Positions 1 through 6,000 of a DNA stretch of 6,780 nucleotides are shown here, in pieces. The DNA comes from Prosthecobacter debontii (GTDB lineage Bacteria; Verrucomicrobiota; Verrucomicrobiia; Verrucomicrobiales; Akkermansiaceae). Location of the stretch: contig CAMCYT010000134.1 of the NCBI GenBank assembly GCA_945885485.1, positions 1 to 6,780 on the forward strand, in the 5' to 3' direction. Position numbers and translations under genes: made by a program. Within the stretch, counting starts at the first letter, position 1, and each line of letters starts with the position of its first letter. Below the pieces are notes generated by a model. The model had not been told where the DNA came from, searched no databases, and saw nothing but the letters and a program-made list of their open reading frames with translations.

Positions 1-1116
1 TCGGTCATTCAAGTGACCGCTCTCACTCCGGCAGTGATCGATGGATATTCGGGGAAGCTGATTTTAAATCCTACGCGTGATACTTTAGAAAAATACATCA
101 CGCTTGCTGCTGAGAAGGAACGGCAGAGCAACGAACTGGACGCGCTTAAAAACGAAGCGACCGAAACCAAAGATGGTCGGGTTGTTACTTTATCGGCGAA
201 CATTGAGTTTCTTGAAGAGTTGCATCAGGTCAAAGAAAGCGGTGCAAAAGGGGTGGGGCTTTATCGGACAGAGTTTTTGTTACTGAACGGCAGCGAAATG
301 CCGGATGAAAACGAACAAGCAGAGGCTTATGAGCGGGTCGGTAAAGCAGTGGATGGGGAAATTGTGATCATTCGGACCATGGATGCCGGAGGCGATAAGT
401 TGCCGATTGAGCCATTGACCGAGCCGGAGCCTAATCCGTTCCTCGGTTGGCGTGGCATTCGCGTTTCGCTTTCACGTCCGGCGATGTTCCGTGATCAGTT
501 GCGCGCGATCCTGCGTGCCAGTGCGCATGGAAAGCTCGCAGTGATGTTCCCGCTAGTTTCTGGTTTATCGGAATTGATCCGTGCTCGGGAGATGTTGACG
601 CGTTGTATGGATGAGCTGACTTCTGAGGGCGTTCCATTTAATGACAAAATTCCAGTTGGGGTGATGATCGAGGTGCCGTCCGCGGCGGTATGTGCGGATT
701 TACTCGCGCCTTATGTCGATTTCTTTTCGATAGGAACAAACGATTTGATTCAATACACCGTAGCGGTTGACCGGGTGAATCCGCACGTGGCGGATCTTTA
801 CAGACCAACTCATCCCGCTGTGATTCGTTTGATCAAACGCACTGTCGAAGCTGGTGAGGCACAGGGAATCTGGACAGGAGTTTGCGGTGAAATGGCCGGC
901 GATATTCGGCTTACTCCGTTGTTGTTAGGTTTGGGTGTGGAGGAGCTTTCGGTTTCTCCTAAAATTCTGCCTAAAGTGGGTCAGGTGATTCGTTCGCTGC
1001 ATTACGGCGATTGCCATGCGCTGGCTGAGCAGGTGTTGAAAGAATCCCGCTCGCAGAGGATTTTGGATTTGAGTATGGAAATTGCCACGAAGTGTTATCC
1101 GGATTTGTTAGATTGA
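1..1116 (+). CDS. ptsI: Phosphoenolpyruvate-protein phosphotransferase (PTS enzyme I), C-terminal part, 5' truncated by window edge
   Basis: Cytoplasmic enzyme I takes the phosphoryl group from phosphoenolpyruvate and passes it through its own histidine to HPr. The frame is open from the first base, giving 371 residues. By comparison with the roughly 575-residue E. coli enzyme, about 200 N-terminal residues, including the HPr-binding domain and the phospho-histidine loop, lie outside the window. What remains is the end of the swivelling domain (about residues 1-30), a helical linker, and the PEP-binding TIM barrel. All barrel landmarks are present: GLYRTEFL with the PEP-binding Arg at in-window residue 89, IIRTMDAGGDK with Arg125, NPFLGWRGIR (145-154), RDQLRAILRAS, VMIEVPSA with metal ligand Glu224, FFSIGTNDLIQY with Asp248, and the catalytic Cys295 in GVCGEMAGD. 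The GTG at 13 is an internal codon, not the start. The gene ends 64 bp from the stop of the convergent rpoN. ptsH may lie upstream, but this cannot be seen. A PEP synthase or PpdK is less likely because of the EI-specific spacing and C-terminus. Confidence 0.96.
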   Translation, partial: SVIQVTALTPAVIDGYSGKLILNPTRDTLEKYITLAAEKERQSNELDALKNEATETKDGRVVTLSANIEFLEELHQVKESGAKGVGLYRTEFLLLNGSEMPDENEQAEAYERVGKAVDGEIVIIRTMDAGGDKLPIEPLTEPEPNPFLGWRGIRVSLSRPAMFRDQLRAILRASAHGKLAVMFPLVSGLSELIRAREMLTRCMDELTSEGVPFNDKIPVGVMIEVPSAAVCADLLAPYVDFFSIGTNDLIQYTVAVDRVNPHVADLYRPTHPAVIRLIKRTVEAGEAQGIWTGVCGEMAGDIRLTPLLLGLGVEELSVSPKILPKVGQVIRSLHYGDCHALAEQVLKESRSQRILDLSMEIATKCYPDLLD

Positions 1117-1122
1117 GTGTTG

Positions 1123-1176
1123 GGTAGGGCGCCATCGTACACCCCGACAGATCGGGGTGTACGATGGCGCCCTACC
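1123..1176. repeat. Perfect 25-bp inverted repeat (4-nt loop) between convergent ptsI and rpoN
   Basis: The left arm 1123-1147 and right arm 1152-1176 are exact reverse complements over 25 bp, separated by CAGA. The arms begin GGTAGGGCGCC and end ACCCCGA. The element starts 7 bp after the ptsI stop and ends 4 bp before the rpoN stop, so either transcript would fold a very stable hairpin there. Neither strand has a T-tract directly after the stem: on the plus strand the stem is followed by AAAATTAAAAA, and on the minus strand the T-rich run precedes it. It is therefore not a textbook intrinsic terminator. It may still block or protect both 3' ends. The perfect symmetry and the similarity of its core to the palindrome inside purL (6355-6370) suggest a dispersed REP-like or miniature element. 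Confidence 0.85.
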
Positions 1177-1180
1177 AAAA

Positions 1181-2581
1181 TTAAAAAGACTTCCTGAGAT
1201 GTGATGGCAGGATGTTGAGTTGTTCTCGGTATTTGGCGACGGTGCGGCGGGCGATGGTAATGCCTTGTTTGGCTAGGGCTTTGGTGATCGCGTCGTCGGA
1301 GAGAGGCTTGGCTTGGTTTTCTTGAGCGACGAGTTGTTGGATCGCTTCGCGGACTCCGGCATTGGAGACTTCGGCTCCGCCTTCGGTTTGGTATCCGGTG
1401 GCGAAGAACGCACGCATTTCCATGAGGCCTTGTGGGGTGAGGATAAATTTTCCAGCAACGGCACGAGAGACTGTGGTCGCGTGAAGTTGTAACTCATCGG
1501 CGATGTCATTCATCGTTAAAGGGCGTAGGTGACGTGGGCCTTTTTCTAGGAATTCGATTTGTTGATCGATGAGCTTGTGAGCAATTGCCAGAATGGTTTC
1601 TTGGCGAAGCGAAATCGAACGAATCAAACTCCGGCCATCGCGGATTTGATCACGGAGGAACGCGCGGGCTTTTGCATCCACTCCGGATTTTCCTATCATG
1701 TCTTTATAGAAATCATTGATGCGTAGAGCGGGCAAATGCTCACCTGTTAGGCGTGCCGACCATTTGCCATCATCGTTTTTTTCAATGATCACATCGGGAA
1801 GGATGTAGGGGTTTCCAGTCGGATCAAACTCGCCGCCAGGGTTTGGGGAGAGTCGACTGATGTTGGAGGCGGCTTCCGTAATACGATCTATGCTGATACT
1901 AAGCGCTTTGGCGATTTGGGGGTAACGTTTTCTAGCTAGGTCTTCGAGGTGGTCTTTGACGATCTTATATTCGATCGTTTCCTTTCCTGATGCACGATCA
2001 AGTTGGATGAGTAGGGCTTCGGGGATGCCTGAAGCGCCGACCCCTGCGGGATCGAAGCTTTGAATTAGGCTGAGTGCCTCGCGGAGGTTCTTGAAAGTGG
2101 ATGATGAATTCAGGCCGATTTTTTGCAAAGGCTCATCTAGAAATCCGCGTTCGTTGATGAAGCCAAGAAGCTCCTGAGTAGCTTTACGAACTGAGGGTTC
2201 GATTAATGAAAGATCGAGCTGTTGTTGAAGATGTTGTTGAAGACTTTCGGGGGCGACGATGTTGTCGTAATGTCGCTGACGGCGCTCCTCGTCTTCTTGA
2301 GTCCATTGATTACTACGTCCATCGAGAATGGATCGGTCTCTCCAATCATCCTCTGTCTCGTTCAAATATTCCAAAGAGTCAGGATCATCGTTATCCAGCG
2401 ATTCTTGGTCGAGCGACTCGATTTCAGTGATGTCCTCCAAGGTTGGATTTGTTTCCAAGGCTTGGCGTAACAGCTGGGATAACTCTAAAGTGCTAGCCTG
2501 CAAAATCTCCAAGCTCTTGCGCATTTGCGGCGCGAGATTTTGAGACTGAGAGAGTGACTGGTAGAGTGAAGCTTCGGCCAT
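1181..2581 (-). CDS. rpoN: RNA polymerase sigma-54 factor
   Basis: This is sigma-54, which directs core RNA polymerase to -24/-12 promoters and needs an ATP-dependent activator to open them. I chose the ATG at 2581, giving 466 residues, because MAEASLYQSLSQSQNLAPQM is the usual beginning of the family. Region I, the activator-responsive glutamine- and leucine-rich part, covers about residues 5-48. Acidic region II covers about 50-105 (LEDITEIESLDQESLDNDD and onward). The core-binding domain covers about 115-310 and has the family signatures FDPAGVGA (176-183), LSPNPGGEF (244-252) and YILPDVII (259-266). The helix-turn-helix at about 355-378 (TMNDIADELQLHATTVSRAV) contacts the -12 region. The RpoN box ARRTVAKYRE at 444-453, which reads the -24 GG, is intact. 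An in-frame TTG at 2608 would add nine residues (MCRRFPPCQ) that do not resemble the family. No clear Shine-Dalgarno sequence precedes either start. The gene is convergent with ptsI and lies about 450 bp downstream of purL on the same strand. A putative sigma-54 promoter stands upstream. Confidence 0.97.
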   Translation of the reverse strand: MAEASLYQSLSQSQNLAPQMRKSLEILQASTLELSQLLRQALETNPTLEDITEIESLDQESLDNDDPDSLEYLNETEDDWRDRSILDGRSNQWTQEDEERRQRHYDNIVAPESLQQHLQQQLDLSLIEPSVRKATQELLGFINERGFLDEPLQKIGLNSSSTFKNLREALSLIQSFDPAGVGASGIPEALLIQLDRASGKETIEYKIVKDHLEDLARKRYPQIAKALSISIDRITEAASNISRLSPNPGGEFDPTGNPYILPDVIIEKNDDGKWSARLTGEHLPALRINDFYKDMIGKSGVDAKARAFLRDQIRDGRSLIRSISLRQETILAIAHKLIDQQIEFLEKGPRHLRPLTMNDIADELQLHATTVSRAVAGKFILTPQGLMEMRAFFATGYQTEGGAEVSNAGVREAIQQLVAQENQAKPLSDDAITKALAKQGITIARRTVAKYREQLNILPSHLRKSF

Positions 2582-2622
2582 TTGGCAGGGCGGGAATCGC
2601 CTACACAAAGCTAGTCACACAG

Positions 2623-2653
2623 ATTATAGAAAATGAAGCATAATTTGTGCCAA
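2623..2653 (-). promoter_or_regulatory. Possible housekeeping-sigma promoter of rpoN overlapping the -24/-12 site
   Basis: On the minus strand TTGGCA (2653-2648) could act as a -35 box and TATAAT (2628-2623) is a perfect -10 hexamer. The spacer is 19 bp, longer than the ideal 17, so the -35 contribution would be weak. The -35 hexamer shares five bases with the -24 element of the sigma-54 site, so the two holoenzymes would compete for the same DNA. Initiation would fall near 2616, giving a leader of about 35 nt. Confidence 0.45.
2637..2652 (-). promoter_or_regulatory. Putative sigma-54 (-24/-12) promoter of rpoN
   Basis: Read on the minus strand, 2652 down to 2637 is TGGCACAAATTATGCT. The consensus TGGCACRNNNNTTGCW is matched at every defined position except one (A for the first T of TTGC). 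The invariant GG (2651-2650) and GC (2639-2638) are separated by the required 10 bp. Transcription would start near 2626, leaving a leader of about 45 nt before the ATG at 2581. It points directly at rpoN, implying that sigma-54 may transcribe its own gene. No enhancer-binding protein site could be identified. Chance occurrence is possible. Confidence 0.55.
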
Positions 2654-2699
2654 TTATGAAATTTACTTGGGAAGCAACGGTGATGCTAATAAGATATTA

Positions 2700-2735
2700 A
2701 CGGAGGAGACGGAGATAGCGGAGGAAACGGAGGTG
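2700..2735 (-). repeat. Four tandem 9-bp units in the purL-rpoN spacer
   Basis: The plus strand reads as four consecutive nonamers: ACGGAGGAG (2700-2708), ACGGAGATA (2709-2717), GCGGAGGAA (2718-2726) and ACGGAGGTG (2727-2735). On the minus strand this is a run of CCTCCGT-type units. It resembles the dispersed 'CTCCGTTTCCTCCG' repeats that I recall from Verrucomicrobiota and other environmental bacteria. It lies about 50 bp upstream of the putative rpoN promoter. Confidence 0.8.
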
Positions 2736-2768
2736 AGTAAAGACCTCAGACAGAAAAAAATGAAATTG

Positions 2769-2786
2769 AACCACGGAGTGCACCGA
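2769..2786 (-). repeat. Short copy of the 'CTCCGTGGTT' repeat family
   Basis: On the minus strand this reads TCGGTGCACTCCGTGGTT and is followed by CAATTT. It is a degenerate, inverted counterpart of the longer array at 2907-2947, sharing CTCCGTG and the terminal GTGGTT. On its own it would be weak, but its placement opposite the other copy supports the call. Confidence 0.55.
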
Positions 2787-2906
2787 AAGCAGAACGAATG
2801 TTAATGAGTTTCAGTAATGGCGAAGCCGTTTTGGCTTGGACGTAATGAAATGGAGTCAATACACGGATTGGTTGCTTCCGCGCATTGCTGTCAGATTTTA
2901 TTCTCA

Positions 2907-2947
2907 CTCTTCACTCTGTGTACTCCGTGCTCTCTGTGGTTAAATTT
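2907..2947 (+). repeat. 9-bp-period repeat array (CTCTGTG/CTCCGTG family)
   Basis: Three contiguous nonamers are exact in register: CTCTGTGTA (2914-2922), CTCCGTGCT (2923-2931) and CTCTGTGGT (2932-2940). They are preceded by a looser CTCTTCA and followed by TAAATTT. The terminal CTCTGTGGTTAAA (2932-2944) matches 11 of 13 bases with the coding-strand end of an array inside purL (CTCTGCGGTGAAA, complement of 5841-5853). The same family therefore occurs both between and within genes. Confidence 0.8.
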
Positions 2948-2990
2948 TTTTAAATTTAGACGTCAGACTAAAGTCAAAAGCAGCGCAAAG

Positions 2991-3027
2991 CTCCTCCGTT
3001 GGCTCAGTTATCTCCTTTTAAATTCAA
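2991..3027 (+). repeat. Degenerate CTCCTCCGTT repeat just downstream of purL
   Basis: CTCCTCCGTT (2991-3000) is the reverse complement of AACGGAGGAG at 2699-2708. It continues as a degraded array (GGCTCAGTTATCTCC) ending TTTTAAATTC. It starts 6 bp past the purL stop as read from the minus strand, so it forms the purL 3' untranslated region. It is the outer partner of the 2700-2735 array in the mirrored arrangement. Confidence 0.6.
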
Positions 3028-3032
3028 GAAGC

Positions 3033-6000
3033 TTACCCAAAATAACTCACGCCCGCGGCAAAGATCGGCTGCACCTTGTTTCCTGGGATGTTCTTGGCGA
3101 GGCCTGCGGAACAACGTTCTGAGTGGGCCATTTTCCCGAGGACGCGACCGCAAGGAGAGGTTATACCTTCGACGGCGCAGAGTGACCCATTCGGGTTGAA
3201 CGGGTGTTGCATGGTCGGGTTGCCTTGTGGATCGCAGTATTGAGTGGCGATCTGGCCGTTGGCGGCAAGTTTGACGATGACTTCCTCAGGCGCGTAGAAT
3301 TTGCCTTCGCCGTGGGAGACGGGGACGGTGTGGATCGTTCCGATTTCTTGGTTGGCGAGCCAAGGTGAGGAGTTGTTGATGATACGGGTTTGGACGTATT
3401 GGGAAATGTGGCGGGAAATGTCGTTGTGTACGAGCGTGGCGGAATTCGTATCTGTGGCGATAACTTTGCCGTGAGTCGCGAGGCCGGTTTTGATCAAAGC
3501 TTGGAAGCCGTTGCAAATTCCGAGAATTAAACCATCGCGGTTTTCGAGGAGGTCAGAAATTGCATCGGCAACGCGCGGGTTACGCAGGATGGTGGCGATG
3601 AATTTCGCGGAGCCATCGGGTTCGTCACCTGCGGAGAAACCACCGGGAACGAAGAGGATCTGGGAGGTTTTGATTTGCTCGGCAAGAGCGTGAATGGATT
3701 CCTCGATGTGTTTGGCGGAGAGGTTGCGGAAGACTTCGATGTGGGTTTCAGCACCAACACGTTGGAAGGCGCGGGCGGAGTCGTATTCTGAGTTGGTTCC
3801 GGGGAAGGCTGGGATTAGGACCTTGGGTCTGATTGACGATTGACGATTGTTGATTGTTGATTGTTGATTTGAAGAAATAGGTCTTATAGGTCCTATAGGA
3901 CTTATTGGAGATGATTCCGGCCGTGTCGGGTAGACGGGCTCTAGGGTGGATTGCCAAGCAGTTTGGAGATCGGTTAGAGAATGGGACTCGCCATTGATGG
4001 TGAGGGTCGGTTCTGAGGTGGTTTCGCCGACGATGATGGCTCCCGGGATGGAGTCTGATGCTGCGTGCTCGATGAGGAAGGAGAAATAGGCCGGGCTGGA
4101 GGTGTATAATACAGACGGGGCGTCCGTGCTCCCATTGAAACCGATGCGGTTACCAAAGCAGCACTTGGCGATGGCGGCGGGGATACCTGCTGCTCCGATG
4201 TGGTGGAGGGAAATGATTTTTCCGGCTTTATTGAGTTGATGAAGCGATTCGGCGATTTCTTTGAGTGCTGCGAAATCTGGGAGACCGTTTGCAAGGATCG
4301 GAGTTGTTAACAAGGAAACCGTGGAATTGGTTTTTTTGAACTCAGGTGAGAGTGCAAGCGAGGCGTATCCCGGTGCGAGTGCGAAGGAAACGAGGGTTGG
4401 AGGCACATCGAGTTCGTTGAACGATCCGGACATGGAATCTTTACCACCGATGGCGGCAAGACGGAGTTCGTGCTGAGCGCGGAACGCACCTAACAGCGCG
4501 GCGAAGGGAAGTCCCCAACGTTTGGGATCGTTGCCAAGGCGCGGGAAATATTCTTGAAGGGTGAGGCGGATGTCGCTGAGGCGCGCGCCGGCGGCGACGG
4601 CTTTGCAGACCGATTCCGTGACGGCATATGCGGCACCATGGAAAGGGGATTGTTCGGAAAGGAATGGATCGAAACCCCATGACATAAACGTGGCGGCATC
4701 GGTTTCTCCTTCCAATAGAGGAAGCTTCGCGACCATCGCATCGGGTGGGGTGATTTGGTTAGATCCACCGAAAGGCCAGAGGACGGTGTTTGCGCCGACT
4801 GAGCCATCGAACATTTCGCCAAGTCCTTTTTGGGAGGCGATGTTGAGTGAACGTAAGTGATCAGTGAGCAGTGAGTAGTGAGTAGTGGAAGAAATGGCTT
4901 TAGCGGTTACCTCAACTTTGGCGGATTGTTGGACGCCGTTGGTGTCTAGGAAGGATCTGCTGAGGTTGACAATTTCTTTGCCTCGCCAATTCATGATCAG
5001 ACGACCCGAGTCAGTGACGTCGGCGACGTGGACGCACTCCAGGTTTTCTTTATCCGCTTCGCGGATGAAGAATTCTATTTCTGATGGATCGACGCATACC
5101 GCCATGCGTTCTTGAGATTCAGAAATAGCGAGTTCGGTGCCGTCGAGTCCGTCGTATTTTTTAGGAACGGCATCGAGGTTGATAATGAGAGAAGGAGCAA
5201 TTTCACCGATAGCAACTGAGACACCGCCGGCGCCGAAGTCGTTACAGATTTTGATTTTGCGGGTGAGTTCTGGATTGCGGAAGAGGCGTTGGATTTTGCG
5301 TTCGGTTGGAGCATCGCCTTTTTGGACTTCAGCTGAATTTTCTAAAGCGGTATCGGTGTGCTCTTTGGATGAACCGGTGGCGCCGCCGACTCCATCTCTA
5401 CCGGTGCGACCGCCAATGAGGAGAATGACATCGCCCGGTGATGGTGAACCGCGGAAGACGTTGCTGCGAGGAGCGGCAGCGACGACTGCGCCGATCTCTA
5501 AGCGTTTGGCGACGTAGCCTGGATGATAAACTTCAGCGACTTGGCCGGTTGCAAGACCGATTTGGTTGCCGTAAGACGAATAACCTTTCGCGGCGATCTG
5601 GCAGATTTTTTTCTGAGGGAGTTTGCCGGGTAGCGTTTCCGAAAACGGAGTGAGGGGATTTGCTGCGCCAGTGACGCGCATCGCTTGATAGACGTATGAG
5701 CGACCGGAAAGAGGATCGCGAATGCAACCGCCGAGGCAAGTTGCAGCGCCGCCGAAGGGTTCGATTTCGGTGGGGTGGTTGTGGGTTTCGTTTTTAAACT
5801 GAATCAACCACTCTTCTTCTTTCGCTTCTTCATCTGGTTTTTTCACCGCAGAGGCGCTGAGGTCGGAGAGGGGCGCAGAGCTAGAGTTTTGAAATTTGAA
5901 ATTTGAATTTTGAATTTTTACGACGATCGAGGCGGCGTTGATTTCTTCGGAGACTTCGAGGTTATCGAGTTCGCCGGAGGCTTTGAGTTCGCGCATGCCA

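Larger units (their letters stand above)
2654..3032. other. Non-coding spacer between purL and rpoN, largely repeat-derived
   Basis: No credible gene lies here. The spacer holds four short repeat arrays: 2700-2735 and 2769-2786 written for the minus strand, and 2907-2947 and 2991-3027 written for the plus strand. Together they form an imperfect mirror centred near 2855. The central part (about 2790-2900) is unique sequence, with one small hairpin (AAGCC-GTTTT-GGCTT, 2823-2837). An AT-only 7-bp inverted repeat sits at 2941-2958 (TAAATTT, TTTT, AAATTTA). No strong intrinsic terminator for purL is visible after its stop at 3033. Confidence 0.75.

Noticed and set aside
13..15. GTG at 13 as the start of a short ptsI
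   Set aside because: The sequence before and after it reads as the interior of enzyme I's swivelling domain. A start here would remove the phospho-histidine domain, and the frame is open to the window edge.
2582..2608. TTG at 2608 as the rpoN start
   Set aside because: It would add MCRRFPPCQ, which is unlike the family. The ATG at 2581 gives the usual sigma-54 N-terminus, and neither has a clear ribosome-binding site.
2941..2958. AT-only inverted repeat TAAATTT-TTTT-AAATTTA as a purL terminator
   Set aside because: A 7-bp stem of A-T pairs is too weak for an intrinsic terminator, and it appears to be the AT tail of the adjoining repeat.
2817..3122. Open frame of 101 codons on the plus strand in the purL-rpoN spacer
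   Set aside because: Its middle (LFTLCTPCSLWLNFF) is a translation of the 9-bp repeat array, and its end runs antisense into the conserved 3' end of purL. It has no recognisable domain or ribosome-binding site.
3831..3870. Repeat arrays considered as CRISPR
   Set aside because: Units are 7 or 9 bp and contiguous, with no spacers, no repeat of 23-40 bp and no cas gene.
5137..5517. Open frame of 126 codons antisense to purL, and several similar shorter frames antisense to purL and rpoN
   Set aside because: They lie entirely over highly conserved coding sequence on the other strand, show skewed residue composition and match no known domain.
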